From Congregibacter brevis (GTDB lineage: Bacteria > Pseudomonadota > Gammaproteobacteria > Pseudomonadales > Halieaceae), in contig NZ_CP136865.1 of assembly GCF_045689245.1 (NCBI RefSeq), positions 248,001 to 312,000 on the forward strand: a stretch of DNA of 64,000 nucleotides. The letters are read 5' to 3'. The position numbers were made by a program, and so were the translations under genes. Positions 27,523 through 36,011 of this stretch are shown here, one piece after another. The notes under the pieces were generated by a model. That model was not told the DNA's origin. It saw nothing but the letters and a program-made list of their open reading frames with translations, and did not search any database. Within the stretch, counting starts at the first letter, position 1. Every line of letters begins with the position of its first letter.

Positions 27523-28077
27523 CTAGAAGGGAACGAGCGTGTAGCCTTCTTGCTGCAGGCGCACGTGGGCCGTCATTGCCGAGAGAGACATGGTGACCGT
27601 GGGACTAAACTCCTCGGGCGCCATGCCACGGAAAGCAGCAGTCTGGCTGCAAAGGTAGATAGGTACTTCCGCGGCATGCAATTCTTTGAGCAACGCTGTG
27701 TTTGGGTTCGGCTCATTGTAACGAGCCTGATAGGCCTCATCGGTCAGAAGATCTTTAGCAGCTTTTCCGTGGACAATAAGAGCAAAATCAATGTTCTCTG
27801 CGGGTATGCCATTTCGCGCGTGCATGTTCAGGAAGCGCGCCGCTGAAATCAGATGCCGGTTTTGATCCTCCGGAAAATCGGGAGTGGTGTACATGTCCAT
27901 CGAGACTTTGTAGTGCACATCAGGATCGAGATTGTAGGAACCGGGCGGAGGCATCATCACGGGGCCAAAACTTGGAACAATCGGGCCCACCTCAGGCTCT
28001 GCAGCCCATACCGAACTGCCGATCATAAATAGTACTGTAACAACGGGTACAGCCATATTTCGTAACACTTTTCGCAT
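27523..28077 (-). CDS. Periplasmic DsrE-family protein
   Basis: A 184-residue protein with a clear signal peptide (cleavage near VWAAEPE) and a DsrE/F-like fold: FLNMHARNGIPAENIDFALIVHGKAAKDLL, then VPIYLCSQTAAFRGM, where the single conserved cysteine sits in the position of the sulfur-carrying cysteine of DsrE/TusD proteins. Cytoplasmic members relay persulfide sulfur; exported ones are common beside sulfur-oxidation genes. It is on the same strand as, but separated from, the sox operon by the DUF302 gene and a pseudogene. A role in sulfur transfer in the periplasm is inferred. Confidence 0.8.
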   Translation of the reverse strand: MRKVLRNMAVPVVTVLFMIGSSVWAAEPEVGPIVPSFGPVMMPPPGSYNLDPDVHYKVSMDMYTTPDFPEDQNRHLISAARFLNMHARNGIPAENIDFALIVHGKAAKDLLTDEAYQARYNEPNPNTALLKELHAAEVPIYLCSQTAAFRGMAPEEFSPTVTMSLSAMTAHVRLQQEGYTLVPF

Positions 28078-28177
28078 CCGGATCTCCTGACAGGTTTCAC
28101 TAAGACTGACGTTTACAGGCGGCTGACACCGAGCATCGCCCTATACGTACAATCACTTCAAACAAAGAGTATCTGCC

Positions 28178-28465
28178 ATGTTTCTGTTGAAAACCAGCGC
28201 CTTGCGACTCGGGATTCCAACACTGTTTTCGTGTATATCTGCCGCACTCGGAGTGCGCCAAAATAGCGGCAGAAATCATTCGGCTGGAGGAGTAAAATCC
28301 CACGCTTTCCGATGACACTATCGCACCAGGACTACCCGCCTGTTAAAGCACAGCGCTCCCAATGTGGTCGGAGAAGAAATCGACGGAGCAGACCATTTTT
28401 TTCGTGATCTCTATGCCGACGAACTCGTGGAGATCGCGATAGACTTTATAAACAGCAATCCTTAA
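28178..28465 (+). pseudogene. Remnant of a secreted alpha/beta hydrolase
   Basis: An ATG at 28178 opens a 45-codon frame that reads like a signal peptide (MFLLKTSALRLGIPTLFS, then CISAALG) and ends at TGA 28313-28315. The same frame then continues for 49 codons to a stop at 28465 and carries the C-terminal hallmark of an alpha/beta hydrolase, GADHFFRDLYADELVEIAI, including the catalytic histidine. The middle of the enzyme (nucleophile elbow and core) is absent. The simplest reading is an internal deletion plus a stop codon. It lies between the DsrE and DUF302 genes. The hydrolase assignment rests on one motif. Confidence 0.5.
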
Positions 28466-28479
28466 TCAAGGTCGCGGTA

Positions 28480-28998
28480 ATGATCATGAAAAAGCGCAGC
28501 CGTATCACCAAACAATGGACCATCCTAGGGAAGTCTTTGATACTGACGGCAGTAATGCTTGCAGGGGCTCAATCCTCGGCGCAGCTGCTATCGACCCCAG
28601 AAGTCGTTGGGTCTTCTTGGGTGTACAAGACACCGGGGCTTTATCACAACGTTCGCGAGGATCTCGTGCAAGCCATTCAGGATGAGGGCCTTGTGATCTC
28701 CTACACCGCGCATCTGGCGAGCATGCTCACTCGTACAGCAGAGGCCACCGGCGCGAAAGTACAGGTTTATGAAAATGCCGAATCACTGCTGTTTTGTAGT
28801 GCTGAACTGACCTATGAGTTAACGCTGAACAATCCCCATAACATCACACTCTGCCCCTACAGCATCTCCATCTACACGCTCTTAACTGATCTCGACAATG
28901 TATATCTAAGCATCAGAGCACCGGAGTTGGAGCAAGCTGACTATGCCGCCGTGCACCAGCTCCTCGAGCAAATTATAGCTGCGACACTTACCTGGTAA
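28480..28998 (+). CDS. DUF302-family secreted protein
   Basis: A 172-residue protein with an N-terminal signal peptide (LILTAVMLAGAQSSAQ). The rest resembles the DUF302 fold: a ligand-binding pair of modules with GLVISYTAHLASMLTRTAEATG, VQVYENAESLLFCSAEL and NITLCPYSISIYTL, including two cysteines near 106 and 124. DUF302 proteins are frequent near sulfur-oxidation genes, but their role is unknown. Two ATGs (28480 and 28486) are possible. It is convergent with soxB, with 32 bases between the stops. Confidence 0.72.
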   Translation: MIMKKRSRITKQWTILGKSLILTAVMLAGAQSSAQLLSTPEVVGSSWVYKTPGLYHNVREDLVQAIQDEGLVISYTAHLASMLTRTAEATGAKVQVYENAESLLFCSAELTYELTLNNPHNITLCPYSISIYTLLTDLDNVYLSIRAPELEQADYAAVHQLLEQIIAATLTW

Positions 28999-29030
28999 CG
29001 ACCTTGGTAACTTACCTTGTAAAAAGGGAC

Positions 29031-30800
29031 TTAACCCAAACCGCCCCGATAATCCGCAAGCCCCGGGTTCTTAGCAACGTTCATCAATTTGGGTGATTCC
29101 AGGCGCTCGATACGCACAGTCTTTTCAGCCCGCAGATGTCTTGCTACCACTTCCCAGACCGGTTCCCCTGTTGACTGAGAGCCCACCGTAGCCCAGCCAG
29201 CGACCTTATAGGACTTGTTGTCTTGCATGCGCCGGCCATCTGCCAGTGTCATAGCAGACGCTCGGGCTCCCACCGCAGCCAGTGGATCCAATCGATAATT
29301 AAAACCACCGGTGCGCACCATATCGCCACCCTGCTGGTAGTAAGGGTCTGCGTTAAAGAGGTTGTCAGCGACACTTTCCAGTATGTTCCGCAGCTCCGCA
29401 CCACTCATCTCCCGGACATAGGTCTCCGGGTAGGTCATGCAGGTTTGATCGAGAAGCCGATCCATGGTGATCGCTTCGCCGGGCATAACTGTTGTTCCCC
29501 AACGGAAACCCGGTGATAGAGCAATCTGTGCATCCAACTCCTGCCGCATGGCATCGACAATAAGCTGATCGAAACTGCCGTTGAAATTCCCCCGGCGATA
29601 CAACAAAGAGTCGGCTACGGCTAACTCCTCGTCCAGCACCTCGCGGTGGGGCGCCCGTACCGCGTCGATATGCGCCTGCATCGCTGCGTTTGGCGCCAAC
29701 AACTCGGAAAACACCGGAAGCAATTTGTAGCGATAAGCGCTAACTCCATCGTTCCCAAACTCCAAATCAAGAACAGCAACAAACTTACCGTTGCTACCGG
29801 CATTGGTAACGACCGTTTTGCCTCCGCTGTTTTCGACCTCTATGGGCCGAGGCATCCCATCGTGTGTGTGTCCACCGAGAATGAAGTCAATACCTGACAC
29901 CCGACTTGCCAGCTTCAGATCAACGTCCATGCCGTTATGAGAGAGCAAAATCACTGCATCAGGTTTCTCCGTAGCGCGAATGCTAGAAACGAGCTGACTC
30001 AACTCCTCGTCACGGATACCAAAAGTCCAATTGGGAATAAACCGTTTAGGATTAGCGATAGGCGTATAGGGGAACGCCTGGCCTATCACCGCAACACGGT
30101 GATCTTTCATCTCGCGGATCGTATAGGGCTTAAACACATGACCCGTGTCCTCGTCATAGACCGGTACACCATCAAACAACGCGTCTTCCGTAGCGTAAGT
30201 GTTGTGCGCCAGAAACTCGCCATTGAATGCCTCAATGTTCTCGAGAATCTCGTCCTCTCTATAAGTGAACTCCCAATGCCCGGTCATAATGTCCACACCA
30301 AGAAGATTCGTGGCCTCGACCATATCTCGACCGCGGGTCCAAAGAGCGGTTCCCGAGCCCTGCCAGGTATCACCACCATCGAGAAGCAAGCTGCTACCGT
30401 CGGCGACTTCCCCGCGTAGTTGATCAACCAGGGTTTTCAGATGCGCAAAACCACCAACCCGGCCAAATTTTTCCGCGGCCTGTACAAAGTCGAGATAAGT
30501 AAAAGCGTGCGCATCACGGGGCGAAGCATCGCCCAACTCTTTGAGCAGATTGCGGCCCACCACGTGGGGCCAACGTCCCAGAGCATCACCTAGTCCGATG
30601 TTTACATTGGGTTCTCGAAAATAGATGGGGTTAAGCTGCGCATGACAGTCAGTCATGTGCAGGATTCGTGCGCTGCCAAATGCTTTCAGATCGTATAGCG
30701 CACGTGCGCTGGCTTGGGCACTGCCGAAATAGGCTCCAGTGCCAGCAACGGCAGCGCCTTGAAGCAGTAATTGAATGAATTCTCGCCGGTTCACGGGCAA
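29031..30800 (-). CDS. soxB: Thiosulfohydrolase SoxB
   Basis: A 589-residue periplasmic enzyme of the 5'-nucleotidase/metallophosphatase superfamily. A Tat-type signal (NRREFIQLLLQG) starts the protein. The dimanganese site is marked by HMTDCHAQLNPIYF near residue 48, LLLDGGDTWQGSGTALWTRG near 138, TGHWEFTY near 173 and GGHTHDG near 308. SoxB hydrolyses sulfate from the cysteine-bound S-sulfonate on SoxY. It is the last gene of the soxCDXYZAKB operon, 67 bases after soxK. Typical SoxB length is about 560-570, so this is full length. Confidence 0.95.
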   Translation of the reverse strand: MPVNRREFIQLLLQGAAVAGTGAYFGSAQASARALYDLKAFGSARILHMTDCHAQLNPIYFREPNVNIGLGDALGRWPHVVGRNLLKELGDASPRDAHAFTYLDFVQAAEKFGRVGGFAHLKTLVDQLRGEVADGSSLLLDGGDTWQGSGTALWTRGRDMVEATNLLGVDIMTGHWEFTYREDEILENIEAFNGEFLAHNTYATEDALFDGVPVYDEDTGHVFKPYTIREMKDHRVAVIGQAFPYTPIANPKRFIPNWTFGIRDEELSQLVSSIRATEKPDAVILLSHNGMDVDLKLASRVSGIDFILGGHTHDGMPRPIEVENSGGKTVVTNAGSNGKFVAVLDLEFGNDGVSAYRYKLLPVFSELLAPNAAMQAHIDAVRAPHREVLDEELAVADSLLYRRGNFNGSFDQLIVDAMRQELDAQIALSPGFRWGTTVMPGEAITMDRLLDQTCMTYPETYVREMSGAELRNILESVADNLFNADPYYQQGGDMVRTGGFNYRLDPLAAVGARASAMTLADGRRMQDNKSYKVAGWATVGSQSTGEPVWEVVARHLRAEKTVRIERLESPKLMNVAKNPGLADYRGGLG

Positions 30801-30867
30801 CTCCTTACTGGATCATAAGACGGCACGTCGACGTGGCGTCGACTCAGGTCCCGATTCAATTGCAGCC

Positions 30868-31179
30868 TTAGCGGCCTACTACTCGAGTTTGCCAGGCACT
30901 CTTTTCGTCTTCGGCCTGCTTCAGTGATTGCTGGGCTACGAGCAGCGCTCTATCCGCCAATGCCTGCGCCTGACCTCCATTACCCGCGTCCATCGCCGCT
31001 CTCGCCTCGGCAATCAGTGGCTCGGTCACTGACCAGCCATGCTCTAACGCCAGCGCTTGCCGATGAAGCTCGCTCGCCCGATCAAGGGTTGTCGCCGGGT
31101 CCGCAAGCGCTGTTGCTGTAAACAGCACAAGTGGTAGTACAGGAGGCGCTTTCATCGCTTTTTCCATTATTTTATTCAT
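30868..31179 (-). CDS. soxK: SoxXA-binding protein SoxK
   Basis: A 103-residue exported protein with a signal peptide (KAPPVLPLVLFTATALA) and a helical mature part rich in Ala, Glu and Leu (LDRASELHRQALALEHGWSV, AEARAAMDAGNGGQAQALAD). Size, helical character and position between soxA and soxB fit SoxK, the haem-free third subunit of type III SoxXAK complexes. The ATG at 31179 follows the soxA stop by 13 bases; the ATG at 31158 is an equally good signal-peptide start. The name rests on context and length more than on a specific motif. Confidence 0.68.
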   Translation of the reverse strand: MNKIMEKAMKAPPVLPLVLFTATALADPATTLDRASELHRQALALEHGWSVTEPLIAEARAAMDAGNGGQAQALADRALLVAQQSLKQAEDEKSAWQTRVVGR

Positions 31180-31192
31180 AGTCGTCTCTGCA

Positions 31193-32041
31193 CTATTTTC
31201 GCGACGCCGGACCATTGAGCGTCATGCCATTGCTCATATAGGTCAGGAAATATTCCAGATTGCGATAGGAGTCGCTCTGAGCTTCCAGAGGTACGGCGCG
31301 CACCTGCGAATTGCACTCGATAAATCGCTTGTGCAACGGGCCCACCTCTTTCCATTTGAGGCGATATACCGGCCAGTGCGTCGCATGGCCCAGCGCCGCA
31401 CTCAGGCGTTCGGCTCGAAGCGCATTGCCCGCCATAGAGACATGACAACTACTACACGCAAAATTCAGCTGTCCACGTCGGGTATAAAAGAACTCCTTCC
31501 CATCGTTGTATGCCGCTTGAGCTCTAGGATCTTCGGGAACCTCGATAGCAAACTGTTGACCCCGAGATTCATAAGCTATGAAAGCCATAAGAGAGCTCAT
31601 CTCAGGACCCAAATAATCCCAGGGCTCATCACCCGCCGCACTGCGACAACTGTTTATGCGTTGCTCCAGCGTTTCGACCTCGCCACTTTCGGGATCAAAG
31701 CGAGGAAACCGGTGCTTTACCGCTGGTGCATTCTCACCGAGACAATCCGCATAGCTGCCACCGTCGGCAAGAGGTTCGTCGTAGCGATCAGCGCCATCAT
31801 CAATGGCGATTTCGTAGGGCGGGAAGTCTTCCATCTCCAACCACTGCTCACGCTTATCTGCATCAAGGGCGTAGGCTCCGTCGACGTGGGCGTCGAGTTC
31901 GACGTCAGGAAAGCGTTGCTCGTAGAAAGCCCGCAAAGCATTGCGGTCTTCCTCAGGACCAGCAGTAGCCGCGGCGCTAATCGCGAACAGAAGTGCGGTG
32001 AAAACTCGATGGCTAGTGCTAGGGCTGCGGCTATCGAACAT
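31193..32041 (-). CDS. soxA: L-cysteine S-thiosulfotransferase subunit SoxA (mono-haem)
   Basis: A 282-residue periplasmic cytochrome c. The haem motif CSSCH is at residues 196-200 and the active-site cysteine ligand C243 lies in RFIECNSQVRA. The N-terminal half lacks a second CxxCH; instead C100 and C132 are in the positions that form a disulfide in mono-haem SoxA. With SoxX it joins thiosulfate to the SoxY cysteine. The ATG at 32041 has an AGGAAG ribosome site; a longer start at 32077 would overlap soxZ. Mono-haem SoxA is consistent with the SoxK gene that follows. Confidence 0.92.
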   Translation of the reverse strand: MFDSRSPSTSHRVFTALLFAISAAATAGPEEDRNALRAFYEQRFPDVELDAHVDGAYALDADKREQWLEMEDFPPYEIAIDDGADRYDEPLADGGSYADCLGENAPAVKHRFPRFDPESGEVETLEQRINSCRSAAGDEPWDYLGPEMSSLMAFIAYESRGQQFAIEVPEDPRAQAAYNDGKEFFYTRRGQLNFACSSCHVSMAGNALRAERLSAALGHATHWPVYRLKWKEVGPLHKRFIECNSQVRAVPLEAQSDSYRNLEYFLTYMSNGMTLNGPASRK

Positions 32042-32060
32042 AAATAGCTTCCTCGCTGTC

Positions 32061-32372
32061 TTACAGAGTGAGTTCACCGGAAGAGGTATTGCCCTGGTTG
32101 TCCGTCCAGGTCACCTTGATGACGTCTCCTTCCTTCGCATCGCTTACCACGAAGCCAAAGTAAGGATCCTTGGAAACCGAAGCACCCCAATCAGCAGTGA
32201 TAAAAACTTCGCCATTCTTGGTACAGGTCACTGTTTCGATGTAGTGCGCGGGAATTTTATTGCCATCAAGATCTTTGCGAACGCCGGTCTCCATCGGATG
32301 GGGCATAAGGCATTTCACCGAAGCGGTATCACCTTTCAGGCGGCCACGAATTTTGATTGGTTTTACATCCAT
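32061..32372 (-). CDS. soxZ: Thiosulfate oxidation carrier complex subunit SoxZ
   Basis: A 103-residue periplasmic protein beginning with the SoxZ strand PIKIRGRLKGD and containing the conserved LMPHPMETGVRKD segment, the HYIETVTCTKNGEVFITADWG stretch and the final DNQGNTSSGELTL. SoxZ pairs with SoxY and has no signal peptide of its own, so it is probably exported as a complex with Tat-targeted SoxY. The ATG at 32372 has a GGAGAG ribosome site; the longer start at 32408 would overlap soxY. Confidence 0.94.
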   Translation of the reverse strand: MDVKPIKIRGRLKGDTASVKCLMPHPMETGVRKDLDGNKIPAHYIETVTCTKNGEVFITADWGASVSKDPYFGFVVSDAKEGDVIKVTWTDNQGNTSSGELTL

Positions 32373-32397
32373 GATCTTCTCTCCATTCTGTGCTCGA

Positions 32398-32850
32398 TTA
32401 ACCGCCACATCCGCCGAGGGTTACCTTGACGTTTTTGGTAGCGACGTAAAGTGCATCGGCAGTTTCGATAACTGCGCGCACATCGGAGCTCTCGCCCATT
32501 TTTATCCGAGTTTTAAACTCGGGCACTGCACCGGGCATGAAATGGAACCGCGCGGACAGCGGATTGGGATTGGCATCAACCAAGAGGGCGATAGACTGCA
32601 CGCCTTCCATATCTGTGCTTACGGTTACAGGAACGATGGATCCATCTTCGGCAATATCCGGGACCTTAAACTCAAAGCTGTCAGTTTCGGTCAACGGCTT
32701 ATCTCCAAACAAAACCTTCAAAGCATCATCGGACTTAACAGCCTCAAAGGCCTCCTTGTTACGAGCAAAAACGCGTAACGGTACGGTCGCTAGTGCCGCG
32801 AAAGCCAGAACAGCCTGACCAAAGCGACGTCGTGTCAATGTTCCCTGCAT
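32398..32850 (-). CDS. soxY: Thiosulfate oxidation carrier protein SoxY
   Basis: A 150-residue protein with a Tat signal (LTRRRFGQAVLAFAAL) and the diagnostic C-terminal swinging arm, KVTLGGCGG. The cysteine of GGCGG (C148) carries the sulfur intermediates during the Sox cycle. The order soxX-soxY-soxZ with gaps of 21 and 25 bases is typical. It would be exported folded, taking SoxZ with it. Confidence 0.95.
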   Translation of the reverse strand: MQGTLTRRRFGQAVLAFAALATVPLRVFARNKEAFEAVKSDDALKVLFGDKPLTETDSFEFKVPDIAEDGSIVPVTVSTDMEGVQSIALLVDANPNPLSARFHFMPGAVPEFKTRIKMGESSDVRAVIETADALYVATKNVKVTLGGCGG

Positions 32851-32871
32851 GGGAGACTCCTGTTTTCTTAT

Positions 32872-33264
32872 CTATAGTGAATGAATGTAATCGACCACGA
32901 GATCCAGCTCGCGTTCGGTAAGAATGCCGTGAGCACCATAGGGAGGCATTACGGTATTGGGATTTCGGGTTCGAGGATCCGCGATCTGGGCTTTAAGTAC
33001 TTCTCGCTCAGGGAAACGCAGCTGCATTTGCATCAGTGGAGGACCTCCATTGCCGGTCATCTCGGCACCGTCCGCCATGTGGCATGAATAGCAGTTCCCA
33101 CGGTTGCGATCCGCCGCTATCTCGCGTCCCTCGGTCATAGCGGCTTCATCCGAAGCCCGTCCACTGAGACCATGGAGCATCGCGGAGATACCAAGCAGAG
33201 AAACGAGAACAAACCCCATTGGTTTGGACTGTGTTTTTTGCATGCTCATGAGCAAATCCTTCAT
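32872..33264 (-). CDS. soxX: Thiosulfate-oxidising cytochrome SoxX
   Basis: A 130-residue exported c-type cytochrome with a signal peptide (about residues 16-37) and one haem site, CYSCH at 58-62; the distal methionine is in NTVMPPYG near 104. It forms the small electron-transfer subunit of the SoxXA(K) complex. The start overlaps the end of soxD by four bases, so they are coupled. A second ATG at 33249 is possible. Confidence 0.9.
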   Translation of the reverse strand: MKDLLMSMQKTQSKPMGFVLVSLLGISAMLHGLSGRASDEAAMTEGREIAADRNRGNCYSCHMADGAEMTGNGGPPLMQMQLRFPEREVLKAQIADPRTRNPNTVMPPYGAHGILTERELDLVVDYIHSL

Positions 33265-34211
33265 TGGCTCTGCTCCACAATATAGTCCACTGCCAGATTC
33301 ACCTCACTGTCCGCAAGATTCACGAAGCCACCTTTGGGCGGCATGATTCCGTCTTCGCCGGTGTAGCCTTCGATGGCATGGCGGTAAAGGGTTTCGACAC
33401 CCTGCTCGATACGCCCCGCCCATGCAGTGCTATCGCCTAGCATCGGTGCACCACCAATACCCTCTGCATGACACAGTGCACAGTGACGCTCGTAAACGCC
33501 TCCACCTGTCACAGTAGTAACAACACCGTCTTCTTGCCCAGAGACCTGACTGTACAAGGCATCCGGACCGCCTTCGGGGACATAGGCCGCCGCCTCTGAG
33601 GCAACCTTCACCGAGGCTGGATCTTTGCACCGCTTCATACACCTTTTATTGCGAGTATCGGGACGTTGATCCGGGATGAAGTTGTCTTCGTTAGGTAAGT
33701 GAACGTCGGCGAGATTGTCCTTGGTTAGCGCAAAGTCGTAGTCGACGATGTCATTAAGATAAAGGACATAGGCGGTAATCGCGTAAACCTCGTCGTCGCT
33801 GAGAGATTCAGGCTGAGTAAATGGCATGGCCCGATGAATGTAATCCCAAAGGGTACTCGTGTAGCGCCAGTAACTGCCCACGGTTTTCTTAGGCCTGGGG
33901 TCCGTCAAGCTGCCATCACCACCGGCCAGCGCCGGGTAGCCGCTCACGCTTTCACCAAAAGATCCGTGGCACAGGGCGCACTTTTCTTCGTAGAGCCACT
34001 CTCCATCTTCAACCGACCCTTCACCAGGAGGCAAGCCCTTACCGTCGGGGCGCACATCAATATCCCAACCAGCGATCTGCTCAGCGCTCGCAGGGCTTCC
34101 ATAACCATAACGATCGCTATCGTCAGCTCTTAGCGATGGTGCAACGGCGATACTCGCAAGCACGCCAAAAACTATACCGACTACCGGAATCGAATTATGC
34201 AAGTTGGGCAT
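33261..34211 (-). CDS. soxD: Sulfane dehydrogenase cytochrome subunit SoxD
   Basis: A 316-residue di-haem periplasmic cytochrome c. The haem motifs CALCH are at residues 78-82 and 244-248; conserved SoxD features include SLWDYIHRAMPF-like TLWDYIHRAMPF, the RCMKRCKDP cysteine pair near 190 and the distal-ligand MPPKGG near the C-terminus. A longer reading frame reaches 34388 but its first 59 residues lie inside soxC and are not family-like. The ATG at 34211 has a GGGAG ribosome site and overlaps soxC by 17 bases. SoxD transfers electrons from the SoxC molybdenum centre. Confidence 0.93.
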   Translation of the reverse strand: MPNLHNSIPVVGIVFGVLASIAVAPSLRADDSDRYGYGSPASAEQIAGWDIDVRPDGKGLPPGEGSVEDGEWLYEEKCALCHGSFGESVSGYPALAGGDGSLTDPRPKKTVGSYWRYTSTLWDYIHRAMPFTQPESLSDDEVYAITAYVLYLNDIVDYDFALTKDNLADVHLPNEDNFIPDQRPDTRNKRCMKRCKDPASVKVASEAAAYVPEGGPDALYSQVSGQEDGVVTTVTGGGVYERHCALCHAEGIGGAPMLGDSTAWAGRIEQGVETLYRHAIEGYTGEDGIMPPKGGFVNLADSEVNLAVDYIVEQSQ

Positions 34212-35505
34212 TGACCACACTCCCATCACCGTTGAGCTTCCAGGTGTGAATAGCATTCTTGTGATAAATCGATGACGAGCCTCGTGCGTCCCGCAATTGA
34301 CGATAAGTCGGCTGTACGTAGCCCGTCTCGTCCACAGCCCGACTTTGCAGCAAGGCGGGGTTTCCATTCCAATCCCACTCGATCCCAAACCGAGTCAGCG
34401 CTCGCGGCTCCACAACACTCGTAAAGCGGGCTTCGCGCCAGCTCACGCCGCCATCGAAGGACACGTCCACGTGTTTGATACGACCGCGACCGGACCAAGC
34501 GAGCCCTTCCACCCACAGCTTGCCGGGCTTCGTTAGTGGCCTCTCGGGGCATGGGTTGGTCAGTACAGAGTTGGCCTCCTGTACGAAGGTAAATTCACGA
34601 GCTTCCCCGCTGGGGAGTAAGTCGGTGTACTTGGATGTTTCTTCGCGGTGATACCAGGGTTGATCGCCAACTTCCAAACGCCGCAGCCATTTCACGCAAG
34701 TGTTGCCCTCCCAGCCGGGATTGATCAATCGGACCGGGTAGCCTTGCTCAGGCCGCAGTGCTTCGCCGTTCTGGGCATAAACGATCAGTGCGTCGTCCAG
34801 GGCTTTTTCCATGGGGATGCTGCGACTCATATGCGAGCCATCACTGCCCTCAGCGAGAATCCACTTGGCGCCTTTTTGCACCCCACACTCCTGAAGCAAT
34901 GTAGAGAGCAGAACACCAGTCCATTCGCAGCAGGAAAGCATCCCATGGGAAAACTGCAGTCGATCCATCTGTGCGGCGCGCCACTCCATGCCACCGTTTG
35001 CTGGACATTCAAGAAACCGGATCATGCTTACCGACGGAAATCGCATGAGATCTTCCATGCTGAAGATCAATGGGCGATCCACCATTCCGTGGATCATCAA
35101 ACGATGCTGGTTGGGATCAACCTCAGGCAATCCCGCGTGATAGCGCTCAAAAACGACGCCGCTCGGCGTGATGATGCCATTCAGATCGGCCAGAGGGGTG
35201 AAACTCACGGACGCAATCTTATCGGCCGTCAGCCACTCCACGGTACGTCGCTGCACATGTGCCTCATGATGTGACGGCATGCCGTAGGGGTTAGTGTTCA
35301 CCGCTGAACCTAGACTGCGCGTCCACGACGGTGTTCCCGGTGGCATGGCCTGCGCACCCACTCCGGCGCCCGCGCTCGCCAAACCAGCGCCGCCCAGCAA
35401 TGCGAGACCGTTCTTTAGAAAGTCCCGTCTCTCAGAACCTTTCAGCTTCTCCCTGGACTCGGCAATCTCACGGACCAGTTGATCCAGCTGCAGTTGTTTT
35501 TGCAT
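34195..35505 (-). CDS. soxC: Sulfane dehydrogenase molybdopterin subunit SoxC
   Basis: A 436-residue periplasmic sulfite-oxidase-family protein. The Tat signal (ERRDFLKNGLALL) ends near residue 53. The molybdenum-cofactor cysteine ligand is C167 in RFLECPANG, and the HMSRSIPMEKALDDALIVYAQNG and PVRLINPGWEG segments are typical. The dimerisation domain includes SFDGGVSWREA. With SoxD it oxidises the SoxY-bound sulfane sulfur, allowing full conversion of thiosulfate to sulfate without sulfur globules. The ATG at 35505 has an AAGGGAG site. It is the first gene of the operon. Confidence 0.94.
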   Translation of the reverse strand: MQKQLQLDQLVREIAESREKLKGSERRDFLKNGLALLGGAGLASAGAGVGAQAMPPGTPSWTRSLGSAVNTNPYGMPSHHEAHVQRRTVEWLTADKIASVSFTPLADLNGIITPSGVVFERYHAGLPEVDPNQHRLMIHGMVDRPLIFSMEDLMRFPSVSMIRFLECPANGGMEWRAAQMDRLQFSHGMLSCCEWTGVLLSTLLQECGVQKGAKWILAEGSDGSHMSRSIPMEKALDDALIVYAQNGEALRPEQGYPVRLINPGWEGNTCVKWLRRLEVGDQPWYHREETSKYTDLLPSGEAREFTFVQEANSVLTNPCPERPLTKPGKLWVEGLAWSGRGRIKHVDVSFDGGVSWREARFTSVVEPRALTRFGIEWDWNGNPALLQSRAVDETGYVQPTYRQLRDARGSSSIYHKNAIHTWKLNGDGSVVNAQLA

Positions 35506-35571
35506 TATGGCTCCCTTCTTATTAGTTACTGTAAGCCAGACAGTAGTAGACTCAGATTCGCCCACACATGC

Positions 35572-35600
35572 GTTAATATATTATAAATTTCTTATATAAC
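35572..35600. promoter_or_regulatory. AT-rich palindromic element between soxC and soxR
   Basis: Two perfect palindromes lie 17 bp apart centre to centre: TAATATATTA at 35574-35583 and TTATATAA at 35592-35599, inside a run beginning GTTAATAT. The block sits 14 bases before the soxR start and within the divergent promoter region of soxC. ArsR-family sensors of the SoxR/BigR/SqrR type bind AT-rich dyads in this position to repress sox genes. The TTAATAT core recurs upstream of the FadL-like and soxH/yeeE genes. Confidence 0.5.
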
Positions 35601-35614
35601 AAACCCGGAATATT

Positions 35615-35920
35615 ATGGACCTCGAAAAAATGCACAGTTCAGCCTCCGATGTCAGTGATCTGCTGAAGCTATTGGGGCACCCGGACAGACTGATGGTTCT
35701 TTGTCAGCTGAAGTTCGGCGAGCAGTCCGTGGGGGAGCTATCTCGCAATCTCGGCGTAAAACAATCGCCGCTTTCCCAACACCTTGCGCGCATGCGCCAT
35801 GAAGGCGTTGTAGCCAGCCGACGTGACGCGCAGACCATGTACTACTCCATCACCGATGAAAAAATCGCTCAGGTTATCGGTGTGCTTTACGACCTGTATT
35901 GCGCGGACGACGAGGACTAG
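35615..35920 (+). CDS. soxR: ArsR-family sulfur-sensing regulator SoxR
   Basis: A 101-residue winged-helix repressor of the ArsR/SmtB family (LGHPDRLMVLCQL, then the recognition helix QSPLSQHLARMR). Two cysteines, C30 in MVLCQL and C96 in DLYCADD, occupy the positions used by BigR/SqrR/SoxR to form a polysulfide link when reactive sulfur is present, which releases the DNA. No metal-site CxC motif is present. It is divergent from soxCDXYZAKB and likely controls it and itself. Confidence 0.85.
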   Translation: MDLEKMHSSASDVSDLLKLLGHPDRLMVLCQLKFGEQSVGELSRNLGVKQSPLSQHLARMRHEGVVASRRDAQTMYYSITDEKIAQVIGVLYDLYCADDED

Positions 35921-36011
35921 AACCCTCCCCGCAAGCCCTCATCACCGCACCTCAAAGACTACTCGGGCTCTAGTAGACCGCAAATATTCGTTTACACCGA
36001 GCTAAAATCAC

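Noticed and set aside
28100..28318. A 72-codon minus-strand frame near the DsrE-like gene.
   Set aside because: It has no ribosome site or protein-like composition, and the opposite strand carries a recognisable hydrolase remnant.
34212..34388. An N-terminal extension of SoxD.
   Set aside because: It lies inside soxC, has no signal peptide, and the ATG at 34211 with a GGGAG site and a signal peptide explains the start.
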